From contig OY856410.1 in assembly GCA_963693085.1 (NCBI GenBank), forward strand, positions 885,237,335 to 885,301,334: a DNA stretch of 64,000 nt, given 5' to 3'. Within the stretch, counting starts at the first letter, position 1. Every line of letters starts with the position of its first letter. A program made the position numbers and the translations under genes. Below the pieces are notes generated by a model that ran no database searches, had not been told where the DNA came from, and saw nothing but the letters and a program-made list of their open reading frames with translations. This document shows positions 45,283-58,792 of this stretch, piece after piece. Origin of the DNA: Alisma plantago-aquatica (taxonomy: Eukaryota > Streptophyta > Magnoliopsida > Alismatales > Alismataceae).

Positions 45283-48200
45283 TCATTCATGCACAAGTGA
45301 AATGAGTTTGACCTCATTCACTTTCCTCTTGTAATTCTCACCAAAATACAACTTCAAGCGTTGCCCGTTCACCAAGAATGTGGAATCTCCATCACGCATG
45401 AGAATCGCTCCGTGCGGTCTCACTTCTTCCACCTCGAAGGGTCCACTCCACCGGGATTTCAGCTTCCCGGGATGCAGTTTGAGACGGGAGTTGAACAATA
45501 GAACGCTGTCTCCCTTCTTGAACGTTCACATCTCAATATGGCGATTGTGGATCAGCTTTGTGCGCTCCTTGTAGATGCGGGCATTCTCATATGCCGTCAT
45601 GCGTAGCTCATCTAATTCATTCAATTCAAACATCCTTTTTCTCCCGGCCTCATCATAGCGCAAGTTCATCCTTCTTAGCGCCCAATGGGCCTTGTGCTCC
45701 AATTCCACCGGAAGGTGGCAAGCCCGGCCATACGCCAGCCTAAAAGGCGTGGTGCCTATAGGTGTTTTGTACGCCGTTCGATAAGCCCAAAGCGCGTCCG
45801 GTAGCAATACACTCCAATTCTTCCTTGTGGATGCTACGATCCTTTCTAAAATCTTCTTGATTTCTCTATTTGATACCTCCACTTGTCCTTGCGTCTGTGG
45901 ATGATATGGGGTGCCGATGTTGTGCTTGACCCCATATTTCTTTAAAAGTGTCACGAATTTCTGATTTCGAAAATGTGTGCCTCCGTCACTTATGATCATT
46001 CGGGGAATCCCGAACCTGCAGAAAATGTTCTCTTTGACAAACCTGCACACTACATTCGAATCATTAGTCCTTGTGGGGATTGCCTCCACCCACTTCGACA
46101 CATAATCTACAACAAGTAAGATATAAAGATTTGAATTTGAGGACACAAAGGGTCCCATGAAGTCAATGCCCCATAAATCAAATACCTCAACTTCCTGAAA
46201 TACATTCAGGGGCATTTCTTGTCTCCTTGAGATGTTACCTGCGCGCTGGCACGGGTCACATTGCCTAACAAAATCATAGGCATCCCGGAACAAAGTGGGC
46301 CAATAAAGGCCGCTCTCCAACACCTTGGCTGCTGTCCGTGAGCTAGCATGGTGTCCTCTTGTAGGCGACACATGACAGTGGTGGAGAACACTCTCGTACT
46401 CCACCTCCGGCACGCACCTGCGAAGAATACCATCCCTGCACTGCTTCAAGAGAATCGGGTCATCCCAAAAATAATATCTCAATGAATGAAAGAATTTCAT
46501 TTTCTCTTGATAGGACCAATCCTCCGGGATGATCCCGCAAGCCAAATAATTCACAATTTCCGCAAACCATGGTTCTTTAGAATCAATTTTTAAAAGTTGT
46601 TCATCGGGAAAGGTCTCGGTAATGGGTATGTGCAAACCTTGTTCATCAACCCTCTCTAACCTAGACAAGTGGTCAGCCACCACATTTTCAATTCCCGACT
46701 TGTCCTTGATTTCAATATCGAATTCTTGTAGGAGCAAAATCCACCTAATTAGTCTAGGCTTCGCATCCTTCTTCTCCATCAAATACTTTATTGCAGCGTG
46801 ATCGGTCCACACAACTACCTTAGAACCCACTAAGTACTGCCGAAATTTTTCAAAGGCGAACACGACGGCCAGTAACTCCTTTTCCGTGGTTGTGTAGTTC
46901 AATTGAGCATCATTAAGCGTTTTTGAGGCGTAGAAAATCACAACAGGCTTGTTATCTACCCTTTGCCCCAAAACAGCTCCCACAGCATAATCGAACGCAT
47001 CACACATCAACTCGAATGGCTTTGTCCAATCCGGCGTTTGAACAACCGGAGCTGAAATCAACTTTTCCTTCAAAACCTCGAATGCGTGAAGACATTTCTC
47101 ATTGAAATCAAAAACTGCGTCTTTTTCCAACAATTCCGATAATGGCTTTGCGATTTTTGAAAAATCCTTGATAAATCGCCGATAAAACCCGGCGTGTCCT
47201 AAAAAACTTCTCACCCCTTTTACAGAATTTGGTGGGGGTAGCTTAGAAATCACCTCAATTTTTACGGGGTCTACCTCAAGACCCTTGCTAGACACCTTGT
47301 GTCCTAGCACAATTCCTTCTGTCACCATCATGTGGCATTTCTCCCAATTGAGGACCAAGTGTGTGTCCTCGCACCGCTACAATACGTTATCTAAGTTATA
47401 AAGGCATTCATCAAAAGACGCTCCATACACCGAGAAGTCGTCCATGAAAACTTCAAGACACCGCTCCACCATGTCAGAGAATATGGCGACCATGCAGCGT
47501 TGAAAAGTCGCCGGCGCATTGCATAAACCAAACGACATACGGCGGTAAGCAAACGTCCCATAGGGACATGTAAACGTAGACTTCTCTTGATCCAAAGGAT
47601 CAATAGAAATCTGGTTGTACCCCGAATAGCCATCTAGAAAACAAAAATGCGACCGACTAGCTAGACGTTCCAAAATCTGATCGATAAATGGCAATGGAAA
47701 ATGATCTTTAAGAGTTGCGGCATTCAATCGGCGGTAGTCAATGCAAACACGCCACCCGGTTACCAATCGAGTGGTGACAGGTTCATTCAAAAGATTTGTA
47801 GTGACAGTGATTCCCCCTTTTTAGGGACTACCTGTGTGGGACTCACCCACGTCGAATCGGATATGGCATAAATGATCCTTGCAGCAAGAAGCTTTATGAC
47901 TTCCTTCTTGACAACCTCCATCATGCTTGGATTTAGACGTATTTGAGGCTGTATGACTGGCTTGGCTCCCTCCTCGAGCCGTATCTTGTGTTGACAAAGT
48001 GTAGGGGAGATCCCCTTGATGTCCGCCACAGACCACCCAAAAGCTCCACGGTGGTTCTTGAGCACTATCAGTAGTTTCTCCTCCTCATCCGCACTCAAGT
48101 ATGCAGATACAATCACTGGTAACTTGTCCTCCTCAGCTAGAAAGACGTACTTCAGATGCGGGGGCAATGGCTTCAACTCCAGATCAGGTGGGCAAATAAG

Positions 48201-50780
48201 AGATGATTGTAGCGGTGGGGGCAGTGTACCCAAATCTTCATAGTGCCTCGTGTAGAAACATGGAAGCATTTGAAGCATTTTGGCGCACTCCTTGAGTGAA
48301 GTACTCCGCATCCAATCATAAGTGACATTTAGCAAACACGCCTCCAAAGGCAGTTCCGGATATGCATCAAAGACGGAAGTAATAATCACATCATCCTCCC
48401 ACGAAGGTGGAATGTCCTCATTCTCATCATTTGGAAACCCAACAGCCTTGCATAAAGAGACAACTTTCGTTTGCTCCATAAGGTCCACCGCTAAGGTCCC
48501 ATTATCTATCCTGCTCATCACATGAGCCATATCCAAAAATGGCTTCCCAAGACAAAGTGAGATATTGTGTTCCACATGCTTCACCATGTTGCACTGTGCT
48601 TTTGCTTTAGTGGATGCATTGCTATTGGGCATGACCATCTCAAAGCAATCATCCGCAATGCCCAAGGTCAAGCGACCTCTCCCCATCTCCAGGATCATAT
48701 CAGCTGTTGCTTGGAATGGGCGACCAAGTAGCAACTCATTGCCGTGCTCGTCCTGCATTTCCATCACAACGAAATCAGCCAGAAAGACAAAGCGGTCTAC
48801 CTTTACCAAGACATCCTCACAGATCCCATACGGTTTCACCACAGAATTATCGGCCAATTGGATGGTCATGTTACTTGGCCTTGACTCCTTCAATCCCAGT
48901 TTCTTGAATGTAAAAAGGGGCATCAGATTGATTCTTGCCCCGGAATCACAAAGTGCCTCTCCAAATTTGAACTTCCCGATAAAACAAGAAATATTAAAAC
49001 AACCGGGGTCCTGTCTCTTTGGCGGCAAAGTGCCCATAATAAAAGCACTCACTTGCTCCTTCAATACCACAACCTCAGTGTCGGGTATTTTCCTCTTCTT
49101 TGTGATTACATCTTTAAGAAACTTCCCATAAGACGGTATTTGCTCAATTGCCTCTAGCAAAGGAATATTCACTGATAACTTCCTAAAGCTGTCCAGAAAT
49201 TTCTTAAACTGTGCATCCACCTTTCTTGCTTTTGCACTATTGGGATAGGGGACCGGAACGGTATGTGCCCTTTGGTGAGGTGGCACATAGGGAGTTAATT
49301 TCTGTGGTTCCTCCTCAGTGGCTTGTTCTTCCTTACCATCTTCAGCTATGTCCTTAGTTTGCTCTATGACAGGTGCGGGCTGCTCTTTGACTGTTGCTTC
49401 TTCAACTGTGTCCTGCGGTGTGCTTGTGTCATCCGCCCTTGGATTTAACACTTTCTTACCGCTCCTCAATAAGATGGCCTTGGCCTGTTGGTTTCCCCCG
49501 GGAACATTGGTATTCCCCGGAAAACCCGGATGTGCCGGCTTCTTCAAGCTTGCAATCTCGGCTGCCATCTGTGCCATGGAAGTCTCTATAGTTCTCATTT
49601 GAGCCCCGTGGCTCTGCAACGTCTGCCCAAACTGGTTCATGTATTCACCTTGTTGCTTTATTTGCTGCCCAAAAGTGTTCATCAACTCTTGATTTTGCTT
49701 TATGACTTGATTGAGCAACTCCGTGCTCTTATCCTCCGTGACCGGTGCAGGCTTGGCGTCCGGATCTTGCAGAAAATTGTTTGGATCCTTCCATGAAAAT
49801 TTCTTATCCTTCCGCCATGAATAATCGTTATTCCTGTACCCTTGCTGTTGCCTCATATACTTGACCTGAGCCTCATCCTCGGACTCATTGTCTTCCTTCT
49901 GCAGCAACTTCTTTGTGAGAAGATCCATCTTCTCGTTCAGCTCTCTCATTGCCTTTGACTCACTGGAAACTCTTGCTTGCTCAACTGGGCCTCGTTCTCT
50001 TTCTTCCCAAGATTGCTTCCGTGCCATATTCTTCAGTATTTCCCAGCATCTTGTATCGGTGTTATTTAAGAAAAATCTGGAACCAGCCGAGTCCAGGTTG
50101 CTTCTATCATGCTCGGAGAGAGCAAAGTAGAAGATCTTCACTTGGGTTTCCTTGTCCAATCCATGATGTGGACATATCCTCAACATGACCTGGAATCGCT
50201 CCCAAGTCTCAGAATAAGTTTCACCCGCCTGTTGGGTGAAATTGTGAATCTTCCTGATCATATCATTGGTCTTCTCAGGAGGGAAGAACCTCTCGAAGAA
50301 AACCTCTACCATGTGATCCCATGATTCAACAAACTCGTCGTCGAGGTTATGAAGCCACTCTCGCGCTGCTCCTGCCAATGAACTTGGGAACAACTTGAGA
50401 TACAACGCATCTTGCGGGAACCTGTCGATCTTCACCATATCGCAATTTTCAACAAACTGACTAATGTGTGCCACTGGATCTTCATTTTTCAGCCCGTGAA
50501 ATGTGTTGGATTTGACCAAGTTAATTAGTGCCGGGTCGATCTTGTATGTAGGTATGTTTAGCCCCTATTTCTTTATAGGCCCCTTTGATGCTGAGGAAGA
50601 AGACGCCTTGATCTTCTCCCATATTGTCTGTGCTTCAGCCATTTCTTCTTCTTGTTCTTGCTCAGATTCAGAATTTATATCACTTTGGTGTTCCTCCTCG
50701 TAGTAGTCCTCGTCCTCTGGTCCCGCAGATGGAACCTCAGGTGTGCGATTCACGTAGTCTCGACTACGTGTGTGCACCAT
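45283..50780 (-). pseudogene. Athila gag-pol polyprotein, three in-frame stops and one frameshift
   Basis: The ATG at 50780 opens MVHTRSRDYVNRTPE; an in-frame TAG at 50565-50567 interrupts the acidic N-terminus before the gag core (NTFHGLKNEDPVAHI, ETWERFQVMLRICPHHG). No CCHC zinc knuckle is visible. The protease motif CDSGARINLMP lies near 48920-48960. Reverse transcriptase begins near 48100; a one-base loss in the G run at about 47812-47816 shifts the frame after VVPKKG. RT continues CIDYRRLNAATLKDHFPLPF and FMDDFSVYG (YxDD box, about 47440), then TAG at 47377-47379. RNase H ([20 protein letters not shown]) and integrase follow: an HHCC finger ending CDPCQRAG, then D, D and E in [15 protein letters not shown] and [13 protein letters not shown] at 45526-45528 precedes the integrase tail (KLKSRWSGPFEV) ending at 45283. 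Copies of this kind are mobilised only in trans. Confidence 0.93.
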
Positions 50781-50937
50781 GCAAAGTACCTGAAATATGG
50801 AAATAGGGGTTCAATACAATGCTTTGAACGAGTCAACACAATTATAGAGAAATAAAGGAATTTTGAAATTGTTTAAAAAAAAAAATGTGGCCTAGAGTGG
50901 CCGCTCTTAGCACTCAAAGTGCCAATAATTCTCCGTA

Positions 50938-50961
50938 TCCCCGGCAACGGCGCCAAAAACT
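50938..50961 (-). other. Primer-binding site, tRNA-Asp
   Basis: Read on -, TGGCGCCGTTGCCGGGGA (50938-50955) is complementary to the 3' end of tRNA-Asp and lies six bases inside the 5' LTR. This primer is used by Athila and Tat elements. Confidence 0.92.
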
Positions 50962-52557
50962 TGACGTGTATTTTACTACGCGCTTAAACGCAAGTATACG
51001 CGTCGAGTAATATAGGCCTTGTGAGGCCCGAGTCGAACTCAGGGATACGTGAATTATTGGGGACTTTTACTAACTAATCGCAATCAGCTAGACCGATTAA
51101 CAAAGTAGGGTTTTGTTGTTCAAATTAAAAAGAAAATAAAAATCAAACAAAGAAAACAATAGATTAAAGGTTAATTTAATCAATTCAAAAGGATATCTTT
51201 AGGATGGCAGTTTCACCGCAGGTCAACATTGTATTAGGTTTCATATAATTCCTCACACTTCTCTCTCTATCCAGGTAGTGGCCTGAAATGAGAATTACCC
51301 ATTGTCGTGGTGTAATTCACTACTTAGGTTTAGGTTGATTCCACCATCGTAGTAATCATTCCCCTAAACTAAGCGCACTAAAGACGGTCTCTCAGTTCCC
51401 ACCATTAATTTTACAACTCCTTTATCAAGGGTTTTATTAATTAATGTAGATTTCGTCTCTTTTCAACCGTTAATCCTTCTGTCGAAGTGATTAAGGGTAT
51501 TGAGTTATTATTATGGTGATCAAGCATAACAATAGAAATGGAGAAAACGAATCTATACCACGGATTTGAGAGAAAAATATGAATTATTGATATAAAAATG
51601 TCATACAATGCATTCCCGGGCTACTCCCAGTCCTAAAGATTGAGGGTTTTAGCCTCTCATGTTCATCTCACACGAATACATGGTAGAAATTGGGGAATTC
51701 ATAAGAAAAACGGGAAATAAATGGGAAAACCCCTGAACAGAGAAGAACCGGTGGATCCTTGGCGTAGAACACGAGCTTCCCCGCCTGTCGGTGGTGGAAA
51801 TCGTCTTCAGCAGCGTCCGAATCACCCGGGATGAGCTTCTCGGCCTCCGTTCTCCTTTTTCTCCTCCTCGGCACTCGTGCAATCCAAAATGAGATCCCTC
51901 TCTCGTGTGGCGGCCATCATTAGGTATACGTCCCTAATTAGGTCGTCAAATAACAACAGCCGTCCGATCGAGATCAAAACAGATCCAACGCATATCTGCC
52001 GGCGTCGATACCATCGACGCGGGTCGATGGTATCGACCCAGCGGATTAGCGACAGCTTTCGTTTCTTTTGATGTGAGCGCCTATGGTCATCTCGATACCA
52101 TCGACTTGGGTCGATGGTATCGACTTTCTTTAGCGTCGGTTGTTGTCGTTTAGCGATGCTGTAGCTCTCCATGTGTCGATGGCATCGACTGCATCCTCGC
52201 CAGCAACCTGAAGTGATCTCGATGCCATCGACTTAGGTGTCGATGGTATCAACTCTGTGCTGCTCTTCTCGGCTGGCAACCTGTGGCTTGGTCGATGGTA
52301 TCGACTCTCGTCGATGGTATCGACGGAAGCAGATACTTGTTTTTCTTGAAATTTCACAACAAGACCAAGTAAATCCACACAATTTATAATAAGATGATAA
52401 ATAATGCTCAAAATAGTAAAACAAAGGGGATTTGATATAATATGATGGCAAAGACCAAATTAAGTGAATTATGCAATATTATCCATAAAAATGAGTAATT
52501 AGAGCAAAAAACACATATGAAATAGGTCTATAAATACGACTCAAAATCATCGCATCA
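50962..52557 (-). repeat. 5' LTR of the Athila element
   Basis: 1,596 bp, the partner of 39581-41195, about 2% different by eye. It has nine motif copies (52003-52326) instead of ten because 19 bases between two 'atcgact' words are missing near 52190. It carries the element's promoter, but no clear TATA box was located. Confidence 0.95.
52003..52326. repeat. Inverted-pair motif array in the Athila 5' LTR
   Basis: Nine copies of the GTCGATACCATCGAC-type motif in the same order as at 40623-40962. One is altered (GTCGATGGTATCAAC near 52239). Confidence 0.93.
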
Positions 52558-53499
52558 GGGCGCCTCATTTGAATTAAGTTGGAGGAGAGAGAATCTTGAT
52601 ATTAAAATAATCAAGATTTAATCCTAAGTGAAACCCTAATTCAATTTAGGGCAAAAATGTATGTATTAATTATAGGGCATTCAAACAAAATTAAAATGGT
52701 TGGATTCAGATGTGTGTGGATGAAATTAAAGCCTTGCAAAGGCACGAGCATATCCTAAGGAGGTGAAATTCCACTCACCATTATTATAAGAAAAAGAATT
52801 CCCACTCAAATATAGATATTCTTATTATAAGGGTTAAGGTGCTTAATTTCTTTTCCTTTAATTCATGGATAATGGAAGGGATATCGGTGGGGATAGAGAT
52901 GCCCTTGCATGTAAGAAACCAAGGGGGAAGTGGTGGCAACAATTTTGGAATAAATAGACTTTTATAAAAGATTTTCTCTCTCATCAATTTTCTTATAAAA
53001 GTACCCTTTCCAAGCCAAAACAAAGGCTTTTTCGGATCTTTTTCTTTCCCCTTGCTTGGAAAATGACCAAGGAGCTGTGGAGGATCAGGAGGACGACCCC
53101 CAACATGTTGGTAAGGTTCTTGACCTCCTTTCACCTTGAATCCATGGTGAAAATCGAAAACCAATGAATGAATTCTTCATATCTCGATCCCCTCTTCAAT
53201 TCTAACCAATTCTTTTCACTCAAAGCTTGAGGATGACCCTTGGAATAGTGAAAGGAGTTGCATCCACCATTTTTTCCGTGATCTTGGAGCTTTGGATCTC
53301 AATTGGAGGCGGGTTTTATAACTTGAACCCTTAATTTTATTATTGCAATCAATTCCTTATCAATTGGTGATCATTTCTACATTTCCAAAATTAAGTTTGG
53401 TTGATTGATGCAATCTCCATGGAAATCACAGCAGATTTCGTGAGTTTGGAGCTTGATGATGATGAAAACATCATAATCACACACCTCCCCAAATATCTA

Positions 53500-54645
53500 G
53501 GGCAAACAGTTTCAATGTTGGGACCAAACGGTTTCACCAAACCGTTTGGTGACCAAACGGTTTGCAAACCGTTTGGTGGTTTGGGTCCCAAACCGTTTGG
53601 GATGGTTGACCGTTTGAGATGCTTGACTGTTTGAAGATATATGCTGTGGTGCTTGGATTTTGATCCAATGGTTTCAATTGGTTTGATCTTGAAGGTTTCA
53701 ATTGTGAATGATTACTTAATTGCAAACCCTAATCGACTAAGTGCTGAATTTCCAATTGATTGAGATGATGATTTGGGTTGATTGACCCAAACGGTTTCAA
53801 AACCATTTGGGGATTACCCAAACGGTCTCACGACCATTTGGGGGTCACCCAAGACCGTTTGGAGGTCTAGGGTTAATTATGGCTAAGTGTTTGAAGATCC
53901 AAAGATATGGTATCAACCCTAATCGACTAAGTGCTGATTTTGCAATTGAATAAGTTGATGGTTTGGGTTGATTGACCCAAACGGTTTCAAAACCATTTGG
54001 GAATCACCCAAATGGTCTCAAGACCGTTTGAGGGTCACGCAAGACCGTTTGGAGGTCTAGGATTGAGCATGGTTGGTTATTTGATGATCCAAAGATACCA
54101 AATTGAATTGCAACTAAGTGCTGATTTGATAATCAATCCAATGGTCCAAAACCCTAATTGGATGTCATGGTTTTTGATGATGGAATGGGAAAATGGTCTC
54201 GAGACCGTTTGGTGATCAACCAAATGGTCTCAAGACCGTTTGGTGGTCATCCAAGACCGTTTGAGTCCAGGTCATATCATGTGATGATGATAGTTCATTG
54301 ATTTCAATCGATTTGATTCCACAATGTCAACCATTGATGGATCCTCGATTTCAAACCCTAAGTGATGGTTTCTTGATTATCAAACCTAGTTCAATTGGGT
54401 TTGAAACCCTAAATTGAAGGTCTAATTGAATGGTGATTCATTGGTCCAATTGATGAATGCTTTAGTGGTTCAATTTATAATTGGTCCATGGATTGAAACA
54501 TTGAGTCGATTGAGTATTGAAGAGCCTTTTTGGTCCATGCGGTTTTGAGAGGGTTTGGACCAAACGGTATCAAGACCGTTTGGGTCCAAACGGTCTCAAG
54601 ACCGTTTGGGACCAAACGATCTCAAACCGTTTGGAGACTCAAAGT
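53500..54645. repeat. Palindrome-rich block in the long LTR
   Basis: About ten dyads of the form CAAACGGTCTCAAGACCGTT or CAAACGGTTTGCAAACCGTT, clustered in four groups with ordinary AT-rich DNA between. The homologous block in the other LTR (61600-62740) has the same layout with a few gained or lost units, for example an additional 'gggggtcacccaagaccgtt' near 61900. Confidence 0.9.
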
Positions 54646-57504
54646 GCAAACAGTTTCAATACCTACCTTGTCCAATTGGTTTCAAGTACAACTTGTTCAA
54701 ATGGTTTTCAACCAATTGATGTATGAGAACTAAGATCATTGAGGGTCTAAGTAATCAACTATGTGAAGGTCAACATGGTTAATCCATTTGGACATCTCAT
54801 GTAATTGAAGGTCCAATATGGTGAACCTATTTAGATACTTAATGCAATTGAAGATTTCAATGGTTAACCCAATTGATCACTTTGTGGAATTGAAAGTTTG
54901 GTGGTCAATCCTTTTGAATTCCTTATATAATTGATGGTTTAATTGATTAGACCATTTGGACATCTAATATGATCAAAGGTCAATCAACTATGTGATTATT
55001 AAAGATGTAGACCCATGATGATTGTGAAGGATAACCCTAGCTATGTGTACTCAAGTGAAGAGTTGACCTAGATTAATCTTGGTGTAATTAACATCCTAAG
55101 GAGGATGAGAGAGGGAATGAGAGAGATGAATGCTTATATAATTAAGCCCTGATTCTCTCATTATGAGTAAACTATGTGATAAGGGTTGATCCATAATAAT
55201 GAGATCATGAAACCCTAATCAATGAACCCCAACCCTAATTAGAGAAAAGCTATGTGTGAAACCCTAATTTAGGGAAAAACTGAGTATTATTCTAAATCCA
55301 GGGTGATGATGTAACCCTAACTTAGTGTAGCAATGAAGGAAACTCTAATTTTGGTATGAGGAAAGAGAAACCCCACCTGGATGTGAATGGTAAACCCCAA
55401 TCCCTAAAATGGGATAAAGATATATGAAACCCTAATATAGGGTAGTGCCACTAATCCTATGTGAAGACCTAGCACTGGGTGATGTGTTGTGAAATCCTAA
55501 TTTCACATAATACTTGGTGAAACCCTGATATAGAAGGATGATTATATAAAACTCTATTGAAGAGTAATACTATGTGAAATCCAAAAATATATGGAATATG
55601 CTATGTGAATCCTCAAATTATAAGTATGGAGAATGCTATTCCTAATAGTGGAATAGTAATTAATGTTATGACAAATGTAATACCTAGAGAGGTTGATAAT
55701 GGATATCCTTATACTAATAGTCCCTGACCTAAAGGGCGAGTCTATATCATTGGCAATGGTTGCATATTCTAAGTGAGTGACTAATGACCACTACCTTACA
55801 TGATAAATGTGATGAACTGGTGCATAAAGTATTAGGATGGGGAATACCCTAATACAAGCTAAGTGTATAAACCCAAGTAAGATAATGGTGTTGAAGGAAG
55901 TGATACATAAAGATATGATAGATATCACATCCAACACCCCAATACTGGTATACCTTGATGTGTTATAAGTCCAGTATAATTGGATGAATGACACATGAGA
56001 TGTGTCATGTCAATGGTTACATTGAGATGTAATGCACTTTGTTGAATGTAGGATAACATGCCTTATGAAAAGGTTAATCCAAACCTACCAACTATGATGT
56101 TATCATACTCTGGAAAAGATGAGAGAGAAACTCATGCTATGTGTTGATAATTCATTTATTGATGAATGATTATAGAGTATTTCTATGTGAAACTTTAATA
56201 CAAGTCAATGCTACGTGATCCCTAATACAAGGTAATGCTATGTGAAATCCTATGACAAGTTAATCTTATGTGAAGCTGAAATACAGACTAATGGGTTATG
56301 AATGTAATAAGATAACCCTCAAATTGCATGATATTGATATGTAATTATATCATGATTACTAATCATGCATATATGTTGAGAAGATGAGCATAGCCAGGTA
56401 TGGGCTATGATGCTTTGTTATTAAGAATGTTTTATAGGCTTTATAAGCCTTCATATGCTTTGTGTAGTAAGAATCATAGAACTTTGTGTACTATGTGCAA
56501 TACATTATGTAGCAAGATTTAGGATGTCCTTGGTTAAATGATCTGAAGGTATTAAGTTACCGAATAAGTGATAATAAGTATCCATGGTGAGTTGTGGGTT
56601 CAAATACCCAGATACTATAAACATGATGATGAACCTGTTAAGAAATGGAATTGTTCTTGGTGAGTTGAGGGACTAAGATCCCAACACTTTGTGAAAAGAG
56701 TATGGCTACATGCCATGACTCCACAATGGAAATGCCAGGCATTAGATATATGAACTAATCCTGAAGAGAGTTATTGTTGTGGTAATGATTCTATAGTGAA
56801 TAAATATTATACATGTTCTTCATATTCCTTAAAGGATAAGTGACATGTTGATTCTGTCAAGTTATAGCTGCAATGCTTCTGATAGAATAATGTTCTAATT
56901 TGTTAGACATTAAAATATCTACGGTCAAATAAATATGATTCCTCTATTCATATCTATCTTCTTAAGCTGCAATAATAATGTTTCTGGCGGAGAGTTATAT
57001 CTCTCGCTGGGGCAATTTACTATTATCTCCCCCCCCATGGGAATCACATTTTTATGTGGACGCGGACGAGGAGGCAGGAATCCTTCAGTAGGTGAAGGAT
57101 AGCAACATTAGTAGTAGGGACAACAGTGAAGTCTCAGGTGGAGACACTGGATGTTATGCCTTGTATAGATGTAGATAGAGTCCTATGTGTCGTCTCTGTA
57201 CTCTCAGGTCCTCAGAGTAATAGTTAGTGTTTTCTAGATTTTGGCTCAGTGCCTTGAGATTTTATACTGCCTGTGTTTAGCTTGACATGACAGTTAATGC
57301 TTGTAACTCACAGAAAGAGATGATACAAGTCATGTAATTTTGAAAAATAGAATGTAAATGTGTTACTTTTGTTCTATGTGAGAAAGTTTTTACTTGATGG
57401 ATCTTTTGATAAAAAGGTTTTAATTTCTAGTGATTTTTGGTAATCCGCTTCTTAGTGAACGCTTCCACATTAGTTAATTATGTTTTCATGAGTTGTATGC
57501 CACA

Positions 57505-57528
57505 ATTAAGTGGTATCAGAGCTCTAGG
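57505..57528 (+). other. Primer-binding site, tRNA-iMet
   Basis: TGGTATCAGAGCTCTAGG starts at 57511, six bases after the 5' LTR end (ccaca). Confidence 0.93.
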
Positions 57529-57637
57529 TTCGTTGAGTCTACAGAGACATAGGACTAAGGTTGTAGCGTCTGTTCTAAGTGTCTTCCAGTTTATCTGATA
57601 GTATCTTCTACTCACATAGGAGGAGAAGAACTTGAAG

Positions 57638-58792
57638 ATGTCTGGACCACATGAAGAACATGCTGCGGAAGGCAGCACTGCTGCACCAGGAGGAGGTGCA
57701 GGAGACCATAATAGAGAGGAGCCCATACATGAACAACCCTAGTTCAATCAAGATGACATGGGGAACCCAGCCCTTCAAGCCATGTTTGGGCAGTTTCTAG
57801 CTGCCATGACTCACATGACTGATAGGATGCAAATACCTGCACCTAGGACATCAACTCACCATGAGGGCTATGGAGCCGACAAGACTTTTGAGAGACTTCA
57901 CTGGGTTGGGGCCATAGATTATGCTGGTACATATGATCCAGCAGATGCTGATTTGTGGCTGACAGAACTGGAAAAGGCTTTCAAGATTCTTGATATCCCT
58001 GAAGCTGAAAAGGTAAGACATGTTGTGTACCTCCTAAAAGGGAGTGCTGGTCATTGGTGGATGATAGAGGAAGATAAGAGACCAGATGAACAAATTGGAT
58101 GGGAGGTATTCTGATGTGAATTCGTCAGTAGATACTTCCGTAAGACATATCTTGATGAGAAGATTTCTCAATTTGAGAGGATCAAATAAGGACAGATGAA
58201 CGTTAGTGAGTATGAAGCTAAGTTCATGGAGTTGTTGCGGTTTTGTCCGCAAATGGAAGTTAATGATGAGGAAAGAATTCAGCATTTTGAGAAGAGGTTG
58301 AACGCTTAACTGACCACTCCTGTGTCTGCTTTAGAGAACAGGGAGAGGTTTTCCACCTTTATAGAATCAGTAAGGAGGATAGAGAGGTCTGAAATTGAGA
58401 AACGACATACTAGTGGCAAGAAAGTGTACACTCAGACTAAAAAACAAAGGTCTGAAAGTTTTAAGAAGCTGAGATTTTCTGCATCGGCAGCATCATAGAG
58501 ATTCCATACCCAAACACAATGGATGTCATGTAGGGATAGGGATCATAGTAATGTTCCAAATAGAGCCTCCAACATAGCATCAAAATCGGTATCTGGACCT
58601 CGCAGACCCTATTTTGCACCTAGGATCTGTTATCAATGTAGACAACCAGGACATCTAGTAAAGGATTGTCCAAACGGGAATCCAATGATGACTCAACCTC
58701 AGGGGTAAAGTCAGCAAGGATCACAAAGGAGGCAGTTTCCTTATAACAATAGAGGATGTGGACAGACGTCCCAGACAGGTCAGATGAAATAA
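57638..58792 (+). pseudogene. Gag of the gag-only element, six in-frame stops
   Basis: One reading frame of about 385 codons from the ATG at 57638 to the TAA at 58790-58792, without frameshifts. Capsid motifs typical of chromovirus gag are present: FERLHWVGAIDYAGTYDPAD, AGHWWMIEEDKRP, then YFRKTYLDEKISQFERIK and EYEAKFMELLRFCP. A CCHC zinc knuckle, CYQCRQPGHLVKDCP, sits near 58630-58674. Premature stops occur at 57740 (TAG), 58112 (TGA) and four later places: after ERIK, KRLNA, SASAAS and QPQG. Several can be read as C-to-T changes of CAA, CAG or CGA. Nothing resembling protease follows the zinc knuckle. The frame is therefore dead in this copy but was evidently once a complete gag. Confidence 0.9.

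Larger units (their letters stand above)
39581..52557 (-). mobile_element. Athila-type Ty3/gypsy retrotransposon, 12,977 bp
   Basis: LTRs 39581-41195 and 50962-52557, ends TGATGCGATG...TACACGTCA read on -, target duplication GGGCG at 39576-39580 and 52558-52562. The primer site matches tRNA-Asp, and an ATHILA-family ORF lies between pol and the 3' LTR; both are characteristic of Athila. The uninterrupted relative of the insertion site is at 60646-60670 (gaggggcacctcattt). Gag-pol carries three stops and a frameshift, so the copy is not autonomous. Confidence 0.95.
39128..57504 (+). repeat. 5' LTR of the gag-only element, split by Athila
   Basis: 39128-39580 plus 52563-57504 gives about 5,395 bp before the Athila insertion, an unusually long LTR. 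It aligns from its first base with 60209-64000. Palindromes of the AAACGGTCTTGAGACCGTTT type cluster at 53500-53600, 53790-54060, 54190-54275 and 54550-54640. The 3' quarter (56980-57504) matches 6120-6653. Confidence 0.88.

Noticed and set aside
53401..54733. Short + and - frames containing repeated PNGLKTVW/NGFTKPFG-like words (also 62070-62824)
   Set aside because: They are translations of the AAACGGTCT palindromes in a non-coding LTR.
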